Positions 48,274 through 59,465 of a DNA stretch of 64,000 bases are shown in pieces; position 1 is the stretch's first letter; every line of letters begins with the position of its first letter. The DNA comes from Xylaria sp. FL1777 (taxonomy: Eukaryota; Ascomycota; Sordariomycetes; Xylariales; Xylariaceae). Where the stretch lies: contig MU400507.1 of assembly GCA_022578965.1 (NCBI GenBank), positions 1 through 64,000 of the forward strand. Direction: 5' to 3'. The translations under genes and the position numbers were made by a program. The notes beneath the pieces were generated by a model. It worked only from the letters and a program-made list of their open reading frames with translations, was not told where the DNA came from and ran no database searches.

Positions 48274-48405
48274 GGTGCTTCAGACTAGAAACATAGAACA
48301 GCGGGCTGCGCCCGCTGCAAGCTATAACCTACCTTTTTCGGGGGCCTGTGCAGATGTATTTGTGGGTCCATAGCTTGCGTTCTATGTATTTTAGTCTAAG
48401 GCACC
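48274..48405. repeat. 132 bp left-terminal hairpin with internal stems
   Basis: An outer stem GGTGCTTCAGACTA...TAGTCTAAGGCACC continues into ACATAGAAC/GTTCTATGT. Inside are a perfect 8 bp hairpin CAGCGGGC-TGC-GCCCGCTG and a second stem GCAAGCTAT/ATAGCTTGC. Together they would form a three-way junction. It is GC-rich, free of RIP changes and keeps CpG sites. Confidence 0.85.
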
Positions 48406-48419
48406 CTTGTCGATTTTTA

Positions 48420-51400
48420 AGCTAGGGTTTACTTTGCATACGTATGTATACTATTTATACCTATAAACTATTTACTAATAAAACCTAAAAATAACAATTA
48501 TAACATTGCTTAAGGCTTTTTATAGTAATACTTATATTTAGCGCTAACTTTATAATTAAAATATTTTATTATGTTATAATGTTTTAAGCTTAAACAGTTA
48601 AAAGTTAAGCTTTATTTGTTAATTTATTAACTAGTATTATTTTTTTATTTTATTATAAAACTGCAAACTTTTAACAATTTTAGCTTTAGCTTAATTAATA
48701 GTTACTTTTTAAAAAAACTAATAGCTTTAAAACTTTTAAAATTTATTAAAAAGCTTAGCAAACTAAATAAACTAACTAGTAACGCAGTATTAAAGCATTT
48801 ATTTAGTAATTATATTTAATATTTTATGTAGTATATTTTGCTACAATTAAAACATAATTAATAATACATATTAAAATATAACTTTATATAAGCTATTACT
48901 AGTGCTATTTTAAATTGTTATTAATTTAACAAATTATATAAGCTTAAGCTTAAAGCTAAATAAGTTAAATTAATTTAGTATATAATATTTTGTTATAATA
49001 ATATTATATTAGTAGTTTAAACTAGTTATAAAAAAAGCATTATATTATAAACTGTTTTAGTTATTATATAAAGCATAATAACTTTATAGTTATGCTTATT
49101 AAAACAATTAAAACATAATTAATTTAACTTAATTGCTTGGATTTTTAATACTTGTTTATTATTAATAATAAATAATATAACAAAAGTTAATTAGTACTAC
49201 ATAAATAGTTATAAAAATATATTTTTACTATTTAATAAAATAATACTATATAAGCTAAATTAGCTTTAGAACGCTTTATATATATTATTTTTAAGCTTAA
49301 ATAAATTACTTAAAAACATTTTATTAATTTGCTTTATAACTTTTTGTTTAACTAAAAAATTATGTTTATAGCTATTAATAAGCTTTATATAATTTATTAA
49401 TAAAAAGATTTCTAAATTGCATACTTTAATATATATTATATAAAAGCGTTAGTTTTATAAAATATATTATAGTTTAGTTATACTATTATACTAAGCTTAA
49501 ATGCTTAAAAGTTTATATTACTTAAAGCTAGATTTTAATAGCAAAATATTTATTTAAAAAAACTGTAATTTGTTTATGCTTTAATTAATTAGTTTAATAT
49601 ATTTTTTATTGTTTATTTTATAGAAAAAAGTACTATTATAAAAGATTACTAGCAATTAAGTTTTTTAATTAGCAAAACATAGCATAGTATAACACACTTA
49701 ATTTCTAAAACTATTATTTTTATAAATAGCAAAAAAAAGCTTATTACTACGCGCTATTTTTTAATAATATAGCTTTAAAAGTTAAAGTTTACTTTAATTA
49801 AAATAAAGCGCTTTGTTTAGAAATATAATGTAAATATATGTTTTAATAACTAATAGCAGTTATATAACAAGTTTATAAAGCTAGATTTTTTTTATTAGAT
49901 TATGTTTGCTATTATAGCTTTTAAAATAAAAATAAATATTTGTAACATAATGCGTATTATTTAGTTTAGTTTTGTTGCTTTTAAAAACCTTTTAAACTTG
50001 TTGCAAAAGTTTAGCTAAGCTGTTTAAAATAGTATAACATAAAAAACGGCATTTTTTTTTGCTTTTTACTAGTATTTTAATTTACTAAAAGTGCAAGAAG
50101 TTAAGCTTTTTAAACTAAAGCGTAAAAAAAAGCTATTAAAAAATAATTAAAATAATTTACGCTTTATAACAAACATAAGTAATAACGCGTTAAAAAGCTT
50201 AACGTTTAGCTATATGCAGTTTATGCTATTAAACTATTAATTAATTATAACTAATAAGCTTAAAAATAAAAATAGTTTAATAATTAATTTTAAACTAAAA
50301 TAGTTTAAGCTAGTTAAACTTGCTAAATAAACTAAAGCTAAACTAAAGTTTAAAAATAAGCTACAAGCTGTTTAGCTAAGCATATATAAGTTTATAAATG
50401 CAAAATACTTTAAAAAGTATGCTTTATAGTTTTTATAGCAGCTAAATAATAAAAATCTTAAAAAGCAAAAAAATATATAATAAAAAGTATGCTGCAATTT
50501 ATATTATTATAACTTTAGCTAACTACTAAAGTTGCTGCTAAAAATATGCTAGCAGTTTGCGCTTTAAAAAAGAACTATTTTTTAGTTTTTATAGCAAAAG
50601 CTTTAGAAATTTTACGTAAAACACTTTGCAAACTTATATTAATACTTAAACTTTGCTATTAATAACATAATAAAATATTTTATACTAAAAAAAGTTTAGT
50701 AATATATTACTGCTATGTTTAATAAAGTAGTTAATATAAATATTATGTTTTTTTTAGTTTATAATGTTATAAAAATATTTAAATAAAATAAATAAAAAAA
50801 ATATAACTACGTTTTATATGCTAAGCTTTTTATAATATATTAGTATGTTTTTAATAAGTATGCTAAGCATTTTATAAATAAAGCATAAATTAGAAATATT
50901 ACTAAAAATATACTTTGTTTAACTTTAAAATTAATACTAAAAATGCAAACAAAGCAGCAGTTAAATATTTATTAAACGTTTAATATATAGTTAAGCTAGT
51001 TAGCTTTACGTTTAGTAGTAGCTATAACTTTTGTTTTATTATTTTTAGCAAAATTAACTATAATTATATTACTTTTAAGTGCTTTTTTTATATATATAAA
51101 TATATTGCTAGCTATAAATTTACTAGTATAATTTAAACTACTAAAGCATAATAAAGAATTACTAGCAAATAGTAGTTTTAAAAAGCTAAAAAGAAAGCAA
51201 AAGAAATAAAACATATATAATATTTTGCGTTAATTTATATTTAGCTATAGTTTTTTAGTTTTTTCTTTTTTTTTTTTTGCTTTTTTATAATTAAAAGTAT
51301 ATAACTGCTGTTTTTTATTATTTTTAATAAATAGCTTATTTTTATTAGCTAAACTTAATATGTTTTACTATATTAAAACTTTAGTTAATTAAATAACCTT

Positions 51401-54130
51401 AATATTAAACTTATTAATTTTAGTATTAATAAATTGTTGCTTTTTTTTTATTAATAAATTTAGTGTATTAAAAGGATTATATAATGTAGTATAGCTATTA
51501 GTGCGTTTTTTAGTATTGCTATTAATATATATTTTGCAAGCATATTTAATAATATTTTAGTTAATAAAAAGAAAAGTATGCTGTTTATTTTAATATATTT
51601 AAAAGAACTATTTTATACTGCTATAAATTAAAGCAGTATAAAAGCTTATAATAGCTAATCAATTAAATATAACAAAAATATTTTGCATAGAGTTTTTGTT
51701 ATTTTTTATATTAATAGCAAAAGTACTATTAATATGCTTTAAAGCTAAATTAATAGCTTTTTATTTGCTTTTAGCTATAGTATACTAAATAAAGCTTAAC
51801 TATAGTATTTTTGTTGCAAGTTTTAATTTTATAACATTAAAATAAAATAATTAAGCAAAATATAACATTTTTAGTTTATAGTTACTAAACTTTTTTCTAT
51901 AAAAAAAAATAAAAAAATAAAAAATAATTTAACGTAATACTTTATAATTGCTAAGCTAAACTGTTATAGTTATTATAAGTAAATATTTTATAATACTTAT
52001 ATATTAGTAATAGTTTTAGAACTTAATGTTAATTAATTTGCTTTTGTTTTAAGTATATTTTTTTGTTTAATTTATATATTTTAACTATTAAAACTATAAA
52101 GCTGCAATTTTTTGCTTAAGTAATATAAGATTTATGCTTTTTAATGCTGTTTAAATATAGTTTGGTTAAACTTTATTAAAGAATAATATACTAAATTTAA
52201 CTAAATTATAAATTAAAAACGTTAAAATATAAGCATAAAACTTATTATGTAGTAATAATAAGGCTTAATAGTACTAAACCTTATTTTTTTTAATATGCTG
52301 CTTGTAGCTAAAGAATTATACATTATGTTTTATAAAAAAATCCTAAAAAGTCTAAAAAATTAATTAAATAAAATTTAGCGCAATATAAAAAAAAGCTAAT
52401 ATAAAAAGCATTTATTATTTATAGTTATATATATTGCTTGCTTTTATTTAAGCAGCTATTATAGCTCAAATAAAAAATATAGTTTTTTAATCTTTATATA
52501 TTATTGCAAGTTGTTTATTATAGTTTTAATAATTTAAAATAATACAAAATAAAGTATTATAAACTTAATATACTTTAAATATTTTTTTTTTGTTTTTATA
52601 AATAGTAAGAGTTTATAAAATATAGCTAACATTATTTTATAGTTATGCAATATTTAAAAATAAAGTAAACCTTTTTAAATATAATAATTTAAATAAAAAA
52701 CAAACAGCATAAATTAATAAATAATTAGTTGCTTTACTTATATAAGCTAAAGTTAGCATTAAATAAAAAAAAAGCTATTTTTTTTTAAAAAAAGTAGTAG
52801 TATGCTATTATAATTGCATAAATAAGCTAAATACGTTTAAACTAGCAACTATAAAACAGTTAGTTAAATTTTGCATAATATTTTTATAACTTATGCTAAG
52901 ATTTTAAATACTGTTTTTAAAGTTAAAATTATTATATATAAATATAGCACTTAAGTTATAAGCAATATATTTTAAGTTAAGCTATATATTTATTAATTTA
53001 AGTATTAAAACATTAGTTAACTAGCTGCTATATATACGATTTTGTTTAGCTATTTTATTTAGCTGTTTTAAAACAAACTTATAGCTAATATATATTTTAA
53101 ATTAAGCAAAAGTATTAATTATTTAAGTTTATGTTTTATTATTATAAAAGTAAATATTAATAAATTACTATAAAAAATTGCTTATTAAAAGTACATATGC
53201 ACTTAATAATAAAGCTGTAATTATATATGCTTTAGCAATATAAAAGAACAGTATATTAGCTTTAGTTGCGTTATAAAATTTATGCTTAGTTTGCTAATTT
53301 GTAAGAATACTTAAAAAAAAAGCAGCAAAACGTAAAAATGCGTTTTAGATTTAAAACTAAAAAAAACAAAATAACTTTTTAATTTATTATGTATTATAAA
53401 CATTTTTAATTTAGCAAAGCTTTTTATTAAAAGCTTTAAATGCTTTAAAATTAAATTTAATAAAGGCTAGTTATTTAAATAAAGTAAAAAGCTTGTTTTA
53501 AAATGTAAAAATGTTAGCAATATTACAACTTGCATTGTTTTTTTTAAATTTTATTTGAATATTAGCTTTTTAAAAACGCTGTTAAATTTTGGGGTCTTTT
53601 AATATGTTAACTATTTTGTGCATTTATAGCTTTAACTAGTTATTAGTTGTAATTTGTAATAAAAGCTATCCTTTTAAAAACTAATAAAAATTGTAGCTTT
53701 AATTATAATTGTAATGCTAGTACTTTTGTATGTTTATTATAACTTGTTGCTAGCATACAGAATTAGATTTTTTGTTTAAGTTATTGCTTTTATAATTAGA
53801 ATTATTTTCGAAGTTAAAAGCAATAAAAGTAATATTAGAAAAATCAGTTAATTTAGATGTAAGAAGTAGCATAAACGCTAATATAATAAACTATATAAGC
53901 AAGCAAAGTAATCGCAGGAAAAACGATAATAAAAGAAACAATATTTCGGTTAAAAAATCTATAGTATGCAATATAACAAAAACTAAGCGTTAGAAAAATA
54001 CAAAAAAAATATAACTATATGCAAAATATAATAATTAATTAATTAAGTATAACTTTAAACAAATTTAAAGTTGCTGCGTAAATAAATTACGGTTTGTTGT
54101 TTTTTAAATAAGAACGTAAGCAGAAAAATC
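48420..54130. other. RIP-mutated 5.7 kb interior of nested element
   Basis: No recognisable gene. Some plus-strand frames, for example around 49360-49600, read as protein-like sequence with TAA/TAG at likely Gln positions, but no domain was identified. The last ~500 bases (53740-54130) are less mutated, with GA and CA steps retained. The short minus-strand open frame at 50996-51214 has no protein features. Confidence 0.45.
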
Positions 54131-54136
54131 AACATA

Positions 54137-54254
54137 GTTGCTTTAGACTAGAATTTCGAGTTTGTGTTAAAGGAAGTAAGAAGGGTTGTAATTAGTAAAG
54201 GAGTAGTATAGCTAAGGAGGTATAAACGCAAGGACTATTCTAGTCTAAGGCACC
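54137..54254. repeat. 118 bp right-terminal hairpin, purine-rich loop
   Basis: Ends GTTGCTTTAGACTAGAAT and ATTCTAGTCTAAGGCACC pair over 18 bp with a few mismatches. The loop is strongly purine-biased on the plus strand (GGAAGTAAGAAGGGTTG, GTAAAGGAGTAG, CTAAGGAGGTA) and unmutated. The loop is unrelated to that of the left hairpin, although the stems match. Confidence 0.78.
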
Positions 54255-54267
54255 TGAGATAAACATT

Positions 54268-54317
54268 TTTCAAAGTGGCTCGCTTAATTAGGTGGCCCGC
54301 TTAATAGTGAACCATGT
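54268..54317 (-). repeat. Right terminal inverted repeat, outer element
   Basis: Reverse complement begins ACATGGTTCACTATTAAGCG and differs from the left end by a few transitions only. The nested element ends just nine bases before it. Confidence 0.9.
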
Positions 54318-54612
54318 TAAGGGTTATTATTTTTATAACTTTTGTTTTTTTTAGTAAAAAGGTTTTTATAATTTTTATTTTTAGTAAAAGGGTTATTATT
54401 ATTATAACTTCTTTTAGTAAATAAGCTTTAGTTTTAATAATAAAAAGCTTAAATAAAATAATTTAATAAGCAAGAAAATAATAGTGTATTAAGTTGCTAT
54501 TTATTATTTTACGGAATATTTAATTTAGCTTTATAAATATTGTTGTTCTTTATTAAAACAAGGAAAAAATAAAGGCTATTTAATATATAAAATTGCTGTT
54601 TAATTTTGCTTT
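54318..54612 (+). repeat. Direct repeat flanking the nested transposon, right copy
   Basis: Partner of 47222-47490, with three units of the GGGTTATTATTTTTATAACT motif at its start and the same GCTTTAACTT-like end. Differences from the left copy are transitions and small indels. Confidence 0.85.
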
Positions 54613-55970
54613 AACTTTGTAAAACATAAAGTTTTATTTCTTTATAAACATTATTGTTTTTTTAAAGGTTATTTAGCTATGCTTTAAAAATACCTTTAGT
54701 TTATATTATAATTACTACGTTTACTTTTGTTTTATTATTGTTTTAATTGTTTTATGTTTAAGTAATAGTTTAGTTTAGTTATATAACTTAATGTTTGCTT
54801 TAAATAAACTTTATAGTAACGATTTTTTGCTTTATAAGCTAACTAAGCTTAAAGTATAAGTTGTTTTTAATTTTAGGAAATATAATAAAACAATATTGTT
54901 TGTTATGATTTGTTTTATATAAAGTAATAAATAATTTATTTAAGCGTTATGTTTTAACTATTTATAGTTATGCTTTTATATTAGTAAGCTAAGCTAATTT
55001 TAGCTGCTTATACTATAAATAAAACTAAATTTTAATAAAAACTAAAAAAAAAGATCTTTTATATATTATTTATAAACTATTAATTAGTAATAATATATTT
55101 ATTTAATATATATATATATTAAAAGAGTTTAAAATATATATAATAGATTTTATAGCATAATTGATTTTATAGTGCAATTAAAATAAACGTGTTAATAAAT
55201 GCTAAAAAAAAAGCTAAAATATTAAGTATTTAAGTAAGTTATTTATAATACACTTTTTTTTATATTTAGTTAATAAAACTTATTAAAACAAAATTAAATA
55301 TTTAAGTACTTTGCTTTTTTAGTGCTATTATATTGTTTTTAATGCTTAGCTATAAATATACTTAATTATAAACACTGCAGCTTTATAGTTTTATTTATTA
55401 TATTACTATATTATAAAAAAATTTTATGTATGTAATAATACGCTATAAATTCTGTTATTATTAAACTATAATATATGTTATATTATATTATAAAATATTT
55501 AGCAAATTAAGCTAAATGCTTAAGTACTTAGTATTATAAAAAAGCTTTTAAGTTATATTAAATAGCTAAGCTAAATACTTTTTAGTTTTTTTATAACACT
55601 AGAAAAATATTTAATTAAGTATTTATGTAGTATGTAAATAAGTTTTGTTTTTTGCTTATTTTGTTCTAGTTTTTTTTTTGTTTTAATTATTTACTTTGTT
55701 TTTTATAAACGTATATATAACAGTTAAAAAAAGTATATAAAAGTATAAACAAAACTAATATTTAGTATTTATTTATTAAATAAATAATTAGTTAAGAACT
55801 AGCTAAAACAGAAGTGAATTAGTTTTATTATAGCATGTAATAAAGTAAATATAAAGTGTTTTTTTAAAAATGTTTAAAAATATAGCTACTGCTAGTTTTA
55901 AAAAGCATACTATATATATATTTTAATAAAACGCTGCATTTGTTTAGTAAGCTAATAAATTAAAAACAAG
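54613..55970. other. Unassigned AT-rich stretch
   Basis: About 1.36 kb with no gene, element end or repeat partner recognised. A (TA)n-like run lies near 55100-55120. Confidence 0.4.
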
Positions 55971-55974
55971 CTAA

Positions 55975-56145
55975 TAGTTTAAAAGCGCGTTAATTAGTTA
56001 AAATTAAGCTAATTAGTTAAAAAGCAAGCTAATTAGTTAAAAAGCAAGCTAATTAGTTAAAAGTACGCTAATTAATTAAAAGCTAATTAAAGGTATAAAA
56101 GCGAATTAATTAATTAGCTAAAAAAGCAAGCTAATTAATTAGTAG
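55975..56145. repeat. ~20 bp minisatellite
   Basis: Seven or so units of AAAAGCAAGCTAATTAGTT, with variants GCGCGTTAATTAG and GTACGCTAATTAA. Confidence 0.88.
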
Positions 56146-56414
56146 TTATATAATGTTTGCTAACTTTTTAGCCCGTATATTATAACAGTTAATTAAGCTA
56201 TATATATGTAAACTAAAGTATTATATATTATGTAGTTTAAAAATAATAAATAAAAGTAATCTTAAAAATATAAAAAAAATATTATTATATAAGGTTTAAT
56301 TTTACTATATATAACAATAAATCGTTTAATTATAAGCGTTGTTTATATTATATAATATGCTTAAAGTATGTAGTTATATAGCTAATATTATATTTAAACA
56401 AATATATATATATG

Positions 56415-56830
56415 TTGTTTTAGCTATTAATAATAGTGTGCTTTAATAGTGTGCTTTAATAATAAAAGAAATGCTTTAATAACGGTGTGCTTATTAATTA
56501 TTAAGGCATTTTATTATTAAGACATTTATTATTAAAGCACTTTATTAAAGCATATTATTATTAAAGCACGCTATTATTAAAGCATACCTTTATTAAAGAA
56601 CTTTATTATTAAAACACTTATTATTAAAGCATTTATTATTAAGCTATATTATTGTTAAAATATATTATTATTAAGGTATATTATTATTAAAAGTACTAAT
56701 GGTATGTTTTAATAATAGTGTAGCTTAATAATAATATACTTTAATAATAGTATTTTAATAACGGCTTGCTTTAATAACTACTTTAGGTGCTTTAATAACT
56801 GCTTAATAATTGTTTTATTAAACTAAAAAG
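56415..56830. repeat. Minisatellite with orientation switch (inverted array)
   Basis: Units of 16-18 bp. From 56425 to about 56495 they read TGTGCTTTAATAATAG; from about 56500 to 56695 the reverse complement, TATTATTAAAGCAC, predominates; from about 56705 to 56800 the first orientation returns (TAATAATAGTGTAGCTT). Two inversions within one array make large potential hairpins. Confidence 0.87.
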
Positions 56831-57195
56831 CTTTAGTTTATTATTAAACTTATTTACTATTATTGTGATTATATTGCAATTAGTTTTTACTTTTGATTTT
56901 TATTATAAATAAACAAAGTAATTAGTTTATAACTAGCTAAAAGTTAATACTAAAAAATTAAAGCTATTAATGTATTTTATTAATTAATAGTATGCTATCT
57001 AGTTAAGTTTTTAAGCAAGCTTAAAACTTTAAACAATATATATAAATAAAACATTAATAAAAAAAACCTGGAATAATATTAACGTTTATTGTTAAAGTAA
57101 TTATTTAAGAACATAGATTTAATCTTTATTAATTAGCTTTTTAGTGCGGGCTAATAATAAGTTATAATGATTTATTGCTATTAAAGCATTTTATA
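56831..57195. other. AT-rich spacer
   Basis: About 365 bases between two arrays; no gene or repeat recognised. Confidence 0.4.
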
Positions 57196-57199
57196 ATAA

Positions 57200-57370
57200 C
57201 TAAAGTAATACTAGCAAAAAATTAAATGCTTTTTAGCTAACTTTAGTTTTTATTATTAGCAGAAAATCAAATGTTTTTTAACTAAATGCTTTTTAGCTAG
57301 CTTTAGTTTTTATTATTAGCAAAAAATTAAATACTTTTTAGCTAACTTTAGCTTTTATTATTAGTTTATA
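57200..57370. repeat. Three-unit tandem repeat, ~65 bp
   Basis: Units contain GCTTTTTAGCTAACTTTAG, then TTTTTATTATTAGCAAAAAA, then TTAAATA; three copies with transitions. Confidence 0.85.
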
Positions 57371-58855
57371 ATAAGTATTTACTTAAACTTTTAGCAATAA
57401 TTATTTTATAATTGCTATATATTAAAAATAAACTGCTTAACTTTATAATTAAAATAAAACAATAGCTTAAGCAAAGTTAGTTTTAAGATATTATATTAGC
57501 GTATAACGTGCTTTTATTTAAAAAATACCTTAGTTAATAAAAAGGCTTTTAATAGCTATTTAAAAATAGTAAAAACTTTATAAACGCATTTATAAATAAA
57601 ACTATAGCATTTTAAAAAGTTAAAACAACTTATTTTAGCACGTGTATTATTTAGCTATAAAACTAGCAAGCGTTAAAGCTTAAAATGCTTATAAAGCTAT
57701 TAATTTTTAAAAACACTTTTTTTATTAATTTAAATTGTTTAATATATTGCTAAATATTATTATAAACGTTAATTATTAAAACGTTAATTTAATAATAAGC
57801 TAAATATATAAGTATAACGATTATATTATTATAATAGCTTGCATAATTGCATAGTTTACTAATTAATTATAAACGGGCATTTAGCTAAATAACTTTTTTA
57901 AAGTAAGCTTATATTAATAAAACAATAAGTTATATTAATGCTATAATTTTTTATGCATTAATTCTTTTTACCTTGTTTTAAAATTAGCTTGCTATAACGT
58001 AAATTAGCAAGCATATTAAAAACAAGCGTTTTTTTTACGTAATTAAAGTTGCAAAGTTTTACTAAAGTGCTTTTTTTATGATTTATTATACTTAATGCAA
58101 GTAAGTTTTGCTTTTTTTTATTAATAATAATAATAATAATGCTATAAAGTAATTAATAGTTTTATTGTGTAGTATACATTTTTTATAATGTTTAAAGCAT
58201 ATACTATTTAAATCTTTGTTTTATGAGATTTATATAAGCTTTTATAATCTTTATTTAGCTAGCTATTATAGCACTAATACTTTATGTTTAAAAGTTAACT
58301 TTTTTTAAGATTTACACTTTATATAGCTGTTTATTTAAAACTTTATAATTAAACTATATTATTAATAAACAGTAGTAGCTTTTATTGCTTAGCTATTGTT
58401 TATTAGCTATATAGTTAAATTAAAAGCTTTAATAAAGTTGCTACGTTATAAAGCTATATGCAAAAAAAGCATACTAATTATAGCATTAAAAATAAACTAT
58501 AGGAAATATATTGCTTAATAGCACTATAAAGATTATATTTAAATATAATGCGTATAAACTTAATAAACTTTACTATAATAAAACTAGTAAATATTATATA
58601 AGATAATTTTTTATAAAACATTATTAAAAAATAGCTTATAATTATATAAATATATTAATTATACGTAGTATTAATAGCTATTATACTAAAATTAGCTAAG
58701 GTTATAACTAAAGTGTTAGCTTATTTAATATACTTATTTTTTTTTAAATACCTAGTTATATTATAAAAATAAAATTTTATAAAAACGTTACGTGCGTATT
58801 AAAGCTATTATATATTAGTGCTAAATAATTTTTGCTATTTTTTTTAAGTGTTATA
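57371..58855. other. Unassigned AT-rich stretch
   Basis: About 1.5 kb with no gene or repeat partner. A short (AAT)n run lies near 58120-58140. Confidence 0.4.
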
Positions 58856-58859
58856 AAAG

Positions 58860-58985
58860 TGGTTTAATAGCTAGGTGTTTTTTAAGATTATAATATAAAA
58901 AGTGGCTTACCTAGGTATATAAAATGCTTTTTAACTATTTTTTACCTTTTAGGTGTTTTTTAAGATTTTAGTAAAGTAAAATATG
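58860..58985. repeat. Two-copy repeat with TAGGTGTTTTTTAAGATT
   Basis: The block TAGGTGTTTTTTAAGATT occurs at about 58873 and 58951, with related AAGTGG(T/C)TTA and ACCTAGGTATATAA sequence between. Confidence 0.7.
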
Positions 58986-59261
58986 AGATAAAAACTATAG
59001 CATTTAAAATATATATATAGAAAATAATATAATATAAAATTAATAAAGTTTTTTAAGATTTATGTTTTATAGATTTATTATATTATACTTTATTATACTA
59101 TACTTTATTATATTATACTTAAAGTTATAAAATTTAAGCTTGCTTTTATTATAAGCTAAAAATTGCTTTATTTATATAATATAAAAGCGTATAACTAATA
59201 GTTAAAAAACTAAATAAATGCTTTAATTCTTAAATTAAGCTTTAGTTAATTAGCATAACTA
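58986..59261. other. AT-rich spacer with TTATACTTTAT-type repeats
   Basis: Contains a short tandem ACTTTATTATACT array at about 59080-59125; otherwise unremarkable. Confidence 0.5.
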
Positions 59262-59465
59262 ACTTTAGCTTTAGCTTTAGTTTTAGCATTAGTACTAATA
59301 ATAGTACTAGAATTAAAATAACTGATTTAAGAAATATTACAATAAAAACGAAAGCAATATAAACAAAAACAATATAAACGAAAATAATATAAATAAAAAC
59401 AGCAAAAATAATAGCAATAAAAACAAAAGTAATAAAAACAAAAGCAAAAATAAAAGCAGTTATAA
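59262..59465. repeat. Short-unit minisatellites (TTTAGC and AATAAAAAC types)
   Basis: A (CTTTAG)n-like tract at 59262-59290 is followed by about ten 15-18 bp units of the type AACAATATAAACGAAA or AGCAATAAAAACAAA (59340-59465). The second array is A-rich and retains CGAAA sites. Confidence 0.85.

Larger units (their letters stand above)
48269..54259. mobile_element. Nested TA-flanked transposon, 5,991 bp
   Basis: Ends are inverted repeats starting TCTCAGGTGC(C/T)T(T/C)AGACTAG, and the flanking dinucleotide is TA (48267-48268, 54260-54261), as for Tc1/mariner/pogo elements. Each end contains a second, internal, inverted copy of the GGTGCCTTAGACTAG block, so each terminus is itself a hairpin (48274-48405 and 54137-54254). 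Beyond the hairpins the two ends share TGT(C/T)GATTTTT. The 5.7 kb interior is heavily RIP-mutated while the termini are not. Either the termini are a small element into which a larger, repeated element inserted, or the interior alone is multicopy. No protein identified. Confidence 0.65.
47493..54317. mobile_element. Outer pogo-family composite element with nested insertion
   Basis: Terminal inverted repeats of ~50 bp (47493-47542, 54268-54317) belong to the same family as the pogo element at 2760-4622 but are almost unmutated, beginning ACGTGGTTCACTATTGAGCG. The flanking dinucleotide is TA on both sides (47491-47492, 54318-54319). Removing the nested 5,991 bp element leaves only about 0.83 kb, so the outer element is a short non-autonomous derivative without a transposase gene, which would have been mobilised by a full-length relative. 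Its small size may explain why its ends escaped RIP. Confidence 0.82.

Noticed and set aside
48139..48288. 50-codon plus-strand open frame MDFSLNKDSKTYF...
   Set aside because: It runs antisense to the right palindrome arm and ends inside the inverted repeat of another transposon, so it is a chance frame.
50996..51214. Minus-strand open frame of 72 codons
   Set aside because: Low-complexity product in the RIP-mutated interior of the nested element.
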